From Desulfobacula sp. (lineage in GTDB: Bacteria > Desulfobacterota > Desulfobacteria > Desulfobacterales > Desulfobacteraceae): a stretch of DNA of 19,449 nt. A program made the translations under genes and the position numbers. A model generated the notes under the pieces. It had not been told where the DNA came from. It searched no databases and saw nothing but the letters and a program-made list of their open reading frames with translations. Below are positions 7,444 to 15,329 of this stretch, piece after piece; position 1 is the stretch's first letter, and each line of letters starts with the position of its first letter. The stretch is taken from positions 1 through 19,449 of the forward strand of contig NZ_JAIOSW010000308.1 of NCBI RefSeq assembly GCF_021107415.1. The letters are read 5' to 3'.

Positions 7444-10400
7444 ATGGAAATGGATACCTCCACTAACTTAAGTAAAGTTCCTTCTCTTAAATTATATCAT
7501 GAATTAATGGCCAACAAGGTGGGTGAAATCCTTCTGGTATCCTGTCCATATGATGCATTTATCATGGAGGAGGAAGGCCGTCTTTCAACAAGGATTATCA
7601 ATGAATACAAAGGGCTTAACCTTTCAAAGCCCCCAAGACTTACATGGGTGTCTTCTGCATCTGAAGCATTTAAAAAACTTGAAACAAAAAAGTTTGACAT
7701 GATCCTTGCCATGCCGAGCCTGGATGAAATGGATGTATATGCCTTTGGTGCACAAGTAAAGAAAAAGTATTTTGATCTGCCCTTTTTTATGCTGCTGCAT
7801 AATACCTGTGATATTGACCAATATATTTGTGTGGATAATTCAACGGCCATTGACCGGACATATATCTGGGGCGGGAATGCAGACCTTCTGCTGGCTATTA
7901 TCAAGAATTTTGAAGATGAAATGAATGTTGCTTTTGATACAAAGAATGCCAATGTCAGGGTGATCATCATGGTGGAGGATTCACCCTATCATTATTCTTC
8001 TTTTTTGCCGGTGCTCTATAAACAGATTGTGATGCAGACACAGTCTGTTATTGATGATTCCATTAATGAAGAACACCGGCTGTTAAAAATGCGGGGTCGG
8101 CCTAAAGTATTGGTTGCCCATAATTATGAAGATGCCATGGCCCTTTATGAAAAGTATAAACCATACCTCTTGTCAGTCTTTTCAGACATGCGGTATTCCA
8201 AAAACGGTATGGAGGATGAATCCGCCGGATATAAGCTTCTCACAAAAATTAAAAAACAAATCCCGGATCTGCCGGTATTGATCCTGAGTACGGAGGAGCA
8301 TAACAGGGAAAAGGCGGCAGATATCCCGGCGGTATTTATTAATAAGAATTCAAGCACTTTAAATGACCGGATTAAAAATTTTTTTGTATCATATCTCGGG
8401 TTCGGTGCCTTTATTTTCCGGCTACCCAATGGAGAGGAGATTGTCAGGGCTATTGATTTAAGGACCATTGAAAAACTTCTGCCTGAAATTCCCGATGAAT
8501 CCATTGTTTATCATGCCATGAACAATGATTTTTCAAGATGGTTCATGGCCAGAAGTGAAATTGATTTCGCACTCAAGCTTAAGCCTTATCAGATCAGTGA
8601 TTTCCCGGACCCCCAGGATATGAAGAAATTTTTAATTGAGAGTATTCATGCCAGACGGAAGGGATCAAGGCAGGGGCAGATTATTGATTTTGATTCTGAA
8701 AAATTTGATTCGGATACGGATTTTATGAAAATCGGGAACGGATCTCTTGGCGGAAAAGCCAGGGGATTGGCTTTTATGGCATCCCAGATAAGGCGGGACT
8801 CTTCTTTGCGAGATAAGTTTCCGGATGTGGACATCAGCATTCCCCAGACTTTTGTGATTTCAACGGAAGGGTTTAAAACATTTAATGAGGAAAATGAGCT
8901 GGCAAAGATTCTTGAATCTGATGAGGAACTGGAAGACGATCAGATCGTTGAACAGTTTATCCAGGCCAGATTTCCAGACTGGTTGAAAAAAAATCTGGAA
9001 GCCTATTTACAGAGTGTCAGATATCCCATTGCCGTCCGGTCCTCTTCTCTTTTTGAAGATGCCCATTATCAGCCATTTGCAGGACTTTATAATACCTATA
9101 TGCTTCCCAATTCACATCCAGATTTTGAAATACGACTTGACCGGCTGATCAGGGCAATTAAACTTGTCTATGCCTCTACTTATCTCAAGGCACCAAGATC
9201 TTATGCAAAATCAACCATGCATCGAACCGAAGATGAGGAAATGGCCGTGGTCCTTCAGCAGCTGACCGGTATGGAGTTTAATGATTATTTTTATCCGGCA
9301 ATTTCCGGTGTTGCCCAGTCCTATAATTTTTATCCCATTTCCCATTTAAAGGCAGAAGAGGGTATTTCTCACATTGCCCTTGGACTTGGAAAAATTGTCA
9401 TGGAAGGGGGGCAGACCTTAAGATTTTGTCCGAAATATCCCCAGTTCTTACCCCAGTTTTCTATTGTAAATGACATCCTGGAAAATTCCCAAAAATATTT
9501 TTACGCATTAAAGCTTGATGAATTTCCAGAAGATGAAAAATTTATATCCAGCTCCACTGACGACCCCACTATTGTAAAACTTGACTTAAGTGATGCAACC
9601 GATCATCCGATTGTCAGGTTTTTATCCTCCACTTTTCATGTCCAGGATAACAGGATCAGGGATTCTTTTTCCAGTAAAGGATTCCCGGTATTAACCTTTG
9701 CCAATATCCTAAAATATAATTCTTTTCCCTTGGCTCGACTCCTTGAAGAGGTTACTAAAATCGGCAGTAAATGGATGGGGTCTTCTGTTGAAGTGGAATT
9801 TGCAGTTAATTTACCAGAGGATAAGAGTCAAAAACCACAATTCTCTTTGCTTCAAATCAGGCCCATGGGGCGGTATAAACAAAATCTCGGGGTTAAAATT
9901 GGGAAAAAAGAAATTAAGGGGGCTTTTTGTTATTCTACGCTTTCGCTTGGAAATGGTGAATATAAGGATATCTATGACGTGGTTTATGTGGACCCTGAAA
10001 CCTTTGACCCGGCAAAAACTATTGAGATTGCAGCCCAAATAAATAAAATTAATGCTCTGTTTAATGAAAATAACAGAAAGTACGTTTTGATCGGACCTGG
10101 CCGGTGGGGATCATCAGACCGGTGGCTGGGCATCCCTGTGGTCTGGAATGATATTTCCAATGTGGGGGTAATGCTGGAAACCAGTATTGAGAGTATTAAG
10201 GCTGATCCTTCCCAGGGCTCTCACTTTTTTCAGAATATCACTTCCCTTGGTATCAGCTATATTACCGTGTCGAATAAGGGCGATGATTTTATTGATTATG
10301 AATTTTTCAGGTGCCGGACATTTGAAAATACAACAAGCTATTTGAAACATGTGAAATTTGAAAATCCCATAAAAATTCTTGTGGACGGAAAGACATCACA

Positions 10401-10473
10401 GGCAGTACTGATGCCCTATAAAAAAGATGATCCGGATGATATCATGGATGACATCCCGGTCATTGATCCGTAG
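7444..10473 (+). CDS. Signalling protein: degenerate REC, intact REC, and PEP synthase-like ATP-grasp (PPDK_N) domain
   Basis: 1009 residues. Residues about 25-160 look like a receiver domain without its phosphoacceptor (the strand-3 position reads FDMILAMPS). Residues about 172-320 are a second receiver that keeps the acidic pair (Glu178, Asp179), the likely phosphoacceptor Asp248, Ser282 and Lys301. Residues about 430-806 form the nucleotide-binding ATP-grasp domain of pyruvate phosphate dikinase/PEP synthase: GSLGGKARGLA, AVRSSS around Arg532, LGLGKIVMEGG, and closing LQIRPM. The swivelling phosphohistidine domain and the PEP/pyruvate TIM barrel of true PEP synthases are absent. The last 200 residues, with GPGRWGSSDRWLGIPV near 884, appear specific to this type of protein. 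It therefore should not make PEP. It may use ATP or a nucleotide as a signal under control of a response-regulator phosphate. The start is ATG 7444 (alternative 7450), preceded by AAAGG. Confidence 0.85.
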   Translation: MEMDTSTNLSKVPSLKLYHELMANKVGEILLVSCPYDAFIMEEEGRLSTRIINEYKGLNLSKPPRLTWVSSASEAFKKLETKKFDMILAMPSLDEMDVYAFGAQVKKKYFDLPFFMLLHNTCDIDQYICVDNSTAIDRTYIWGGNADLLLAIIKNFEDEMNVAFDTKNANVRVIIMVEDSPYHYSSFLPVLYKQIVMQTQSVIDDSINEEHRLLKMRGRPKVLVAHNYEDAMALYEKYKPYLLSVFSDMRYSKNGMEDESAGYKLLTKIKKQIPDLPVLILSTEEHNREKAADIPAVFINKNSSTLNDRIKNFFVSYLGFGAFIFRLPNGEEIVRAIDLRTIEKLLPEIPDESIVYHAMNNDFSRWFMARSEIDFALKLKPYQISDFPDPQDMKKFLIESIHARRKGSRQGQIIDFDSEKFDSDTDFMKIGNGSLGGKARGLAFMASQIRRDSSLRDKFPDVDISIPQTFVISTEGFKTFNEENELAKILESDEELEDDQIVEQFIQARFPDWLKKNLEAYLQSVRYPIAVRSSSLFEDAHYQPFAGLYNTYMLPNSHPDFEIRLDRLIRAIKLVYASTYLKAPRSYAKSTMHRTEDEEMAVVLQQLTGMEFNDYFYPAISGVAQSYNFYPISHLKAEEGISHIALGLGKIVMEGGQTLRFCPKYPQFLPQFSIVNDILENSQKYFYALKLDEFPEDEKFISSSTDDPTIVKLDLSDATDHPIVRFLSSTFHVQDNRIRDSFSSKGFPVLTFANILKYNSFPLARLLEEVTKIGSKWMGSSVEVEFAVNLPEDKSQKPQFSLLQIRPMGRYKQNLGVKIGKKEIKGAFCYSTLSLGNGEYKDIYDVVYVDPETFDPAKTIEIAAQINKINALFNENNRKYVLIGPGRWGSSDRWLGIPVVWNDISNVGVMLETSIESIKADPSQGSHFFQNITSLGISYITVSNKGDDFIDYEFFRCRTFENTTSYLKHVKFENPIKILVDGKTSQAVLMPYKKDDPDDIMDDIPVIDP

Positions 10474-10500
10474 ATAGCAAAGGATAGGGATAATTTAGAT

Positions 10501-10509
10501 AAGGAGGTG
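10501..10509 (+). promoter_or_regulatory. Near-perfect Shine-Dalgarno sequence of the REC-HDOD gene
   Basis: AAGGAGGTG is fully complementary to the usual 16S rRNA 3' end and lies directly before the ATG at 10512. It is the strongest ribosome binding site in the window, which suggests high translation of the regulator relative to the two genes before it. Confidence 0.75.
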
Positions 10510-10511
10510 TT

Positions 10512-11798
10512 ATGAAAATTTTAATTGTTGATGATGAAAATATTTCCAGGACAATATTATTAAAAAAGATGGAACTTATTGGCGAATGTACTGCCGTGGA
10601 TGACAGCCTGAACGCCTTGGAATTATATGATAAAGCCGTTAAGAACAAAGAACCGTTTGATCTGATTACCCTGGATGTGTCCATGCCCAAGATGGATGGC
10701 AGACAATTGCTGCAGTTGATTCGGAAAAAAGAAAAAGCATTAAAAATCATTAAAAAAGACAGGGTTAAGATCATCATGGTCTCCTCCCGGATGAACATGT
10801 CCATTATAAAAGAATGCATCAAGCTGGGGTGTGACGGGTATATTTCAAAACCGGTGAATAAATATCAATTACTTGAAAATTTAAGCCGGATGGGGTTTGC
10901 CCTGCCCACGAATATTGAAAAAGATGATAAAAAGAAGCATACCCAGATTGTAGCCCGGATTATTAAACGATTTTATAAAGGAAAAATCAAGCTGCCGGTA
11001 TTACCTCGTATCGTGAATGAGGTACAGCAGTTAATGGAAAGCCAGGACCCATCCATTGAGGATCTGGCAGAAATTGTTAAAAAGGATATCCTCATCAGCA
11101 GTAAACTCATTTCCATTGCAAACTCTCCTTTGTACAGAGGTGTTGATAAGGCAGACAGCCTGAATGCAGCTTTGCTCAGGCTGGGAATAGAAGCCTCTCA
11201 AGGGCTGATCGCCACCCTTGTAACTAAGAATTTATTTAAGTCGGACAACAAGATATTGAATAGATTGCTGGAGAAACTCTGGATGCATTCCTTTGCCTGT
11301 GCCTGTATAGGAAAGCGGTTTGCAGAAGAATTGGGGATACAAAAGTCAGAGACTGTTTTTTTGATGGGCATTGTTCATGATATCGGTAAGATGCTGCTCC
11401 TGAAAGCCATTGCGGATATGGACCCCAAGGAATCCTTTGAAAATATGGAAATACAGGTTGCCATCCATGAAATCCATACAACATTTGGTGCAGCCGTTCT
11501 TAAAAAAATGAGGTTTTCAAATGAATTTATCCGGATTGCGGAATTTCATCACTGGAATGATTTTTCCAAAAATGATGAACAAGAGCTTCTCATTATCCAT
11601 CTGTCAGATTACCTGGCAAAAGAAATCGGGTTTAGCTTTTTTGATGTTGAAGAGATTGATGACGAAGCAAAGTCCGATAGCCGGAAAAAGCTGGAAAACC
11701 TGGAATCATTAAAGCAGTTGAACCTTGACCCGGATAAAGCCATGGAAATAGCAGATGAAATTAAAGCGATTATCCAGGATTCCGCCCAGGCCTTCTAA
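10512..11798 (+). CDS. Response regulator with HDOD output domain
   Basis: 428 residues. The N-terminal receiver (1-125) is complete: acidic pair Asp7/Asp8 in ILIVDDE, phosphoacceptor Asp55 in TLDVSMPKMDG, the serine pair in MVSS and Lys113 in ISKP. After a linker, residues about 150-350 form an HDOD domain, a relative of HD phosphohydrolases that mostly acts as a protein-interaction or regulatory output. Here it keeps an HD pair (VHDIGK, His289-Asp290) and a downstream HH (EFHHW). The tail (about 370-428) is acidic and helical. The gene follows the REC-PPDK_N gene by 38 nt with no terminator, so the three plus-strand genes are probably one operon and share phosphorelay inputs. No sensor kinase is present in the window. 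The stop codon shares CTAA with the convergent SIMPL gene. There is no DNA-binding domain. Confidence 0.9.
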   Translation: MKILIVDDENISRTILLKKMELIGECTAVDDSLNALELYDKAVKNKEPFDLITLDVSMPKMDGRQLLQLIRKKEKALKIIKKDRVKIIMVSSRMNMSIIKECIKLGCDGYISKPVNKYQLLENLSRMGFALPTNIEKDDKKKHTQIVARIIKRFYKGKIKLPVLPRIVNEVQQLMESQDPSIEDLAEIVKKDILISSKLISIANSPLYRGVDKADSLNAALLRLGIEASQGLIATLVTKNLFKSDNKILNRLLEKLWMHSFACACIGKRFAEELGIQKSETVFLMGIVHDIGKMLLLKAIADMDPKESFENMEIQVAIHEIHTTFGAAVLKKMRFSNEFIRIAEFHHWNDFSKNDEQELLIIHLSDYLAKEIGFSFFDVEEIDDEAKSDSRKKLENLESLKQLNLDPDKAMEIADEIKAIIQDSAQAF

Positions 11799-12532
11799 TC
11801 TGTCAGATAATATTCAACCGTTGAAACCACTCGAATAACCTTTATATGGGGATTGTTCTTATCCCTGTCCCGTATGGAGAACTGCCCCTGCCGGGCTTTT
11901 TTTATTTTCCCCAGTTTTGAGGCGGAGTCCTCTGCAAATTTGTCGGCCACCTGCCTTGCTTTATTTGTGGCCTCTTCAATCATTTCAGGTTTAATATCAT
12001 TAAGTCTGGTAAAGATGTATTCTGTATTATGACGGTAATCATCCGATTTAAATACTATCCCTTTTTTCCCAAGTTCAGCAAGTTTATTGATGGTTTCCCT
12101 GACCGTTTTAACCTGTGTTGAATATACGGTAACCACCTGGTAGCCGCTATACCGGAAAGGAGCTTTATAGTTTCCGCCGTACTGCTGGGCCAGCTTATCA
12201 ACCACAGAAGGTGGAGAAATGGAAATTTCCTTTTTATCAATGCCATTTGATGTGAGAAATCTAAAAATATGCCCTCTGTCTTTTTCAAGGGTTAAGTAGA
12301 GTGTTTCAAGATTATTATCAGCCCTTTCAAACTGGATGGGCCACAGGACAATATCAGCGGGCAGTTCTTTTTGAGACAGTCCTTTTACTGTTACACTTCT
12401 TTCGTATTCTTTGAATTTAATGGCACTGGTTCCCATAAAATACCCAAGGAAAGCAAGGCCTAAAAAGATAAAAAACCCTAGAATAAATGCACTTCTATGT
12501 GTAACCTTTAGGTTATGATTTGTTTCCGGCAT
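11795..12532 (-). CDS. SIMPL (DUF541) domain protein with N-terminal membrane anchor
   Basis: 245 residues from the ATG at 12532, which has AAGGAG six nt upstream. The longer frame to 12598 has no such site. Residues about 15-36 are a single hydrophobic helix (AFILGFFIFLGLAFLGYFMG) with basic residues before it and no signal-peptidase site, so the protein is probably anchored with its domain outside the cytoplasmic membrane. The rest is a SIMPL/YggE-type domain: it begins with the typical RSVTVKGLSQKELPADI, contains the ISPPSV and YSGYQVVTVYS segments, then a helical stretch rich in Ala and Lys and the closing VIRVVSTVEYY. The family includes E. coli YggE (linked to oxidative stress defence) and a mammalian IRAK-binding protein; its biochemistry is unclear. 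It follows the glutamate-synthase-like gene by 62 nt, but two palindromes around its start suggest separate control. Confidence 0.87.
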   Translation of the reverse strand: MPETNHNLKVTHRSAFILGFFIFLGLAFLGYFMGTSAIKFKEYERSVTVKGLSQKELPADIVLWPIQFERADNNLETLYLTLEKDRGHIFRFLTSNGIDKKEISISPPSVVDKLAQQYGGNYKAPFRYSGYQVVTVYSTQVKTVRETINKLAELGKKGIVFKSDDYRHNTEYIFTRLNDIKPEMIEEATNKARQVADKFAEDSASKLGKIKKARQGQFSIRDRDKNNPHIKVIRVVSTVEYYLTD

Positions 12533-12590
12533 AAAAATCTCCTTTTTTGTTTTCCGTTTATGTATAACCTGGTTTCTAACCTTCAGGTTA
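12502..12590. promoter_or_regulatory. Pair of near-identical palindromes (TAACCT-N2-AGGTTA) flanking the SIMPL start
   Basis: TAACCTTTAGGTTA at 12502-12515 and TAACCTTCAGGTTA at 12577-12590 are perfect 6+6 inverted repeats with a 2-nt centre. They differ at one central base, and their centres are 75 bp apart, close to seven helical turns. A further half site, TAACCT, lies at 12565-12570. One palindrome is inside the first codons of the SIMPL gene and the other is upstream of it. Flanking bases are not alike, so this is not a plain duplication. The form fits a dimeric repressor's operators with looping. Confidence 0.4.
12539..12548 (-). promoter_or_regulatory. Ribosome binding site that fixes the SIMPL start
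   Basis: On the minus strand an A-rich tract leads into GGAG (12542-12539), six nt before ATG 12532. This decides for the 245-residue product over the frame opening at 12598. Confidence 0.75.
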
Positions 12591-12594
12591 AAGG

Positions 12595-14000
12595 TCACGC
12601 GTAGTTAATATCAGTGTTGGCAGAGACTTCATTACTGATGGTAAAAATATCCTCTATGCATAGTTGATGAATATCAGTATATCCATTTATCCTGGATAGG
12701 GTTTCAAGTTCATTCATTGTTGCCTTGCTGAAATTGGTAAATCTTTTGGCAGATGCTTGAATGGAAAATCGTTTTCTAAGTTCAGGGTCTTGAGTGGCAA
12801 TACCCACCGGGCAGTTTCCCGTATTGCAGATTCTGTACTGCTGGCATCCAATGGCAATCAAAGAGGTGGTTGCAAGGGCAACGGCATCAGCACCCAAAGC
12901 AATGGCCTTGGCAATATCTGTGCTGTCTCTAAACCCGCCTGTAACACAAAAGCTTGCCTTTGATCCTGTTTTATCTAAGAATTTTCTCACCTTTCGGATG
13001 GTATAGATTGCCGGAAGGCAAATGTGATCCCTGATAAAATTGGGAGCAGCTCCAGTGGCACCTCCCCGGCAGTCAATCGTAAAAAAATCAGGAGACGATC
13101 TTAGAACAAAGGCCAGATCCTCTTTGATATGACCAGCCGTGAATTTGACACCCACAGGTTTTCCACCGATGATTTCCCTTATTTCACGGATCATTTTTTT
13201 TAAATCATCCGGGCTTTTAATACCCGGCTGAAAATTGGGAGATATAAAATCCTGGCCGGGTTTGATCTTTCTGATCCGTGCAATTTCTTTGGTTACCTTG
13301 TCCCCTGGCAAGTGTCCGCCCATGCCGGGCTTTGCAGCCTGGCCAAATTTGATTTCCACCGCATCGGCCTGTTTCATGGCATTTTCATCCCGGCTGAATG
13401 AGGCGGTCCCGATTTCATAGATATATTTTTGAGCCTGTTCTCTTTCTTCTTTGAGCATGCCTCCTTCACCTGATCCGATTGCGGTTCCTGCATTGGCGGA
13501 CCCCATGGCAAGTGCAATCTTGGCTTCACGGGACAAAGCACCAAAGGACATGTGGGAGACAAAAAGGGAACGTTAAGCTCGAGAGGATACTTCGCTGTGG
13601 GGCCGATAATAGTTTTTAAAGAAACCTTTTGGCTTTCATTCAAAGGGAACCGGTGAAATTGTGATCCTTTAAAAAGAATGGTGTCAAACCCGGGAAATTG
13701 CTTGCGGGTTCCCATGGGTGAGATTTCACTCTTGCCTGTTTTTGATATTTTCTGAATAATTGAAAATTTTTCTTCCTGCTCATACCCTTCACGACTCCAG
13801 TCTGATAGATAATGATCAAGGCTGATCTCTTCATTCTTTGCAGGCTGTTCAATTTTTTCTCTGGCCACTGCTGTCTCTCCACTCTCTTCCATCAGAACAA
13901 ATTTTTCCCGGTCAGCTGCACAGACCGGGCAGTTTGAGGGAAGAGATCCGGCAAAAAACTGATACCCGCAGATCGAACATTTATATTGTTGTTTTGTCAT
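12595..14000 (-). pseudogene. Rubredoxin-fused glutamate synthase-like FMN protein, broken by a one-base frameshift
   Basis: Two overlapping minus frames, 14000 to about 13566 and from there to 12595, are halves of one protein of about 468 residues. The first begins with a short rubredoxin-like knuckle (Cys8, Cys11, Cys24, Cys27) and reaches PLELNVPF. The expected continuation VSHMSFGALSREAKIAL lies in the other frame, directly after a run of five T (plus-strand A5, 13561-13565); six T would restore it. The second half is the FMN/alpha-subunit synthase domain: GSGEGGM, PGMGGHLPG, and the [3Fe-4S] cluster motif C-x5-C-x4-C ending CPVGIATQD. There is no glutaminase domain, as in short archaeal-type GltB proteins, so any glutamate synthesis would use free ammonia or a partner. 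Motifs after the break look intact, suggesting a recent mutation or a sequencing error. It is probably co-transcribed with the dehydratase gene 35 nt upstream. Confidence 0.85.
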
Positions 14001-14014
14001 AAAGGATATCCTTT
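14001..14014 (-). promoter_or_regulatory. Perfect 14-nt palindrome containing the ribosome binding site
   Basis: AAAGGATATCCTTT abuts the start codon of the rubredoxin/glutamate-synthase-like gene. The purine half on the minus strand (AAAGGA) is the likely Shine-Dalgarno element, and its partner half (TCCTTT) could hide it in a weak hairpin. Alternatively it may be a coincidence of AT-rich sequence. Confidence 0.3.
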
Positions 14015-14035
14015 TTTAAAAGTGACTTTTTGTTT

Positions 14036-14980
14036 TCATGAATTTAGGATCATGGCCATGGTTTCCGCATCAATATTACCCCCGCTTAATATAATACCGG
14101 TCTTTTCCTTTGGCACAACCCTTTTGCTTAAAAGGGCGGCAAGGCCAAGGACACCGGAGGGCTCCACCACAAGTTTCATACGAAAGAATGAAAATTGTAC
14201 GGCATGAATAATATCTTCTTCCGAAACCGTTACCATATCGTTAACATATTCCAATACCAGGGGAAAGGTGATTTTTCCAAGAGATGTGGTTCTTGTGCCG
14301 TCGGCAATGGTTGCGGGATTTTTAACCGTGTGAAGGGTCTTTGTTTTAAATGACTTGCAGGCATCATCTGCAAGCTCCGGTTCTACGCCAATGACAGTGC
14401 AATCAAGATTCACACCCTTTGCTGCAATGGCACTGCCGCTTAAAAGCCCTCCTCCGCCACAGGGGGTTAACAGCATATCAAGGGGGCCTGCCTGATCAAA
14501 TAACTCCAAAGTGGCGGTTCCCTGTCCTGCAATGACATCCAGATGATCAAAAGGAGGGATCAGGGTCAGCCCCTGTTCTTCCTGGATTTTTAATGCAAGA
14601 TCTTCCCTGCTTTCAGTTTCAGGATCATATTTAATCACAGTGGCGCCATATCCTTTAGTTGCAGCAAGTTTTGTGGCAGGGGCATTATTCGGCATGACAA
14701 TGGTGGTATGAATATCGAGCATCTTTCCCACCAGGGCCACAGCCTGGGCATGATTCCCGGACGAATAGGCGATGACTCCTTGTAATTTTTCTTTATCGGA
14801 AAGCTTTGAAATACTGTTAAAGGCACCCCGGAACTTGAACGCCCCTATTTTTTGAAAGTTTTCACACTTTAAATAGATTTCAGCTCCCACAAGGTTGTTT
14901 AAGGTTCCGGATGTCATTACCGGTGTTATATTGGCATGTCCCTTTAATCTCTGGCCGGCATTGATGATGGTCTTGAACAT
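14036..14980 (-). CDS. PLP-dependent threonine/serine dehydratase (ammonia-lyase)
   Basis: 314 residues, a fold-type II PLP enzyme. KCENFQKIGAFKFRGA holds the Schiff-base lysine (Lys49). SSGNHAQA (73-80) binds the cofactor ring and substrate carboxylate, and the tetraglycine loop CGGGGLLSG (174-182) holds the PLP phosphate. SGGN (299-302) closes the site. The family deaminates L-threonine to 2-oxobutyrate or L-serine to pyruvate, releasing ammonia. Related members are serine racemases or 3-hydroxyaspartate ammonia-lyases, and the sequence alone does not separate these. There is no C-terminal ACT-like regulatory domain, so it resembles catabolic TdcB-type enzymes and not the isoleucine-inhibited IlvA. 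The ATG at 14980 has AAGGAG eight nt upstream. The stop lies 35 nt from the next gene, suggesting an operon. Confidence 0.9.
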   Translation of the reverse strand: MFKTIINAGQRLKGHANITPVMTSGTLNNLVGAEIYLKCENFQKIGAFKFRGAFNSISKLSDKEKLQGVIAYSSGNHAQAVALVGKMLDIHTTIVMPNNAPATKLAATKGYGATVIKYDPETESREDLALKIQEEQGLTLIPPFDHLDVIAGQGTATLELFDQAGPLDMLLTPCGGGGLLSGSAIAAKGVNLDCTVIGVEPELADDACKSFKTKTLHTVKNPATIADGTRTTSLGKITFPLVLEYVNDMVTVSEEDIIHAVQFSFFRMKLVVEPSGVLGLAALLSKRVVPKEKTGIILSGGNIDAETMAMILNS

Positions 14981-15329
14981 TGAATAACTCCTTGAGTATT
15001 GTTTTGGATGATTATTATTTCAGGTTGTCTGTGATATGTAAATATCTATAAGGTATATTTTTTTAAAGAAATGGAAGAAGCCGTTGCAAAGAAGGCTTTG
15101 GCCGTTGGAAAGGGAAACTGGGTATTGGGGAAGTGATTTCAGGCCAGTTGTTCAACGGTTGATTATTAACCTGTTTTCGGTGATTTTTTAAATAAATGTC
15201 GATACTGTTCTTCAGATTTTTTTTGTGTTTGTGATTGCCCTTAAGATAGTTTGGTACTGGTATTGATTTTTAAGGAAAAGATCGGTAAATTTAAGTTAAG
15301 TTTGATCGGATCATATTCTGGAGTCTTGA
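14981..15329. other. Divergent intergenic region, 349 nt, with no gene seen
   Basis: AT-rich spacer between the dehydratase and the ABC operon, presumably holding both promoters; no confident -35/-10 pair was found. A short structure is visible: GCCGTTG direct repeats (15080-15086 and 15101-15107) exactly enclose a small hairpin, CAAAG-AAGG-CTTTG (15087-15100). A 21-codon ATG frame at 15071 covers it but shows nothing protein-like. No TPP-riboswitch core was recognised, although the transporter resembles thiamine-precursor systems. Confidence 0.6.

Noticed and set aside
12595..13551. A separate 318-residue glutamate-synthase gene starting at 13551
   Set aside because: The ATG is an internal methionine of the expected VSHMSFGALS motif; there is no ribosome binding site, and the missing N-terminal part is in the adjacent frame.
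13374..13560. C-terminal part of the rubredoxin frame after the shift point
   Set aside because: Translation after PLELNVPF is low-complexity nonsense (PTCPLVLCPVKP) antiparallel to no known family; it is the wrong frame of the same gene.
15071..15136. 21-codon ORF in the intergenic region
   Set aside because: Too short, no ribosome binding site, and it covers the repeat/hairpin; no protein-like features.
15252..15267. Sigma-54-like promoter TGGTAC-N5-TTGAT upstream of the ABC operon
   Set aside because: The invariant GC at -12 is replaced by GA, and there is no enhancer-binding regulator nearby.
14981..15329. TPP riboswitch in front of the NMT1/THI5-like transporter
   Set aside because: No CUGAGA or ACCUGA core elements could be found in the leader.
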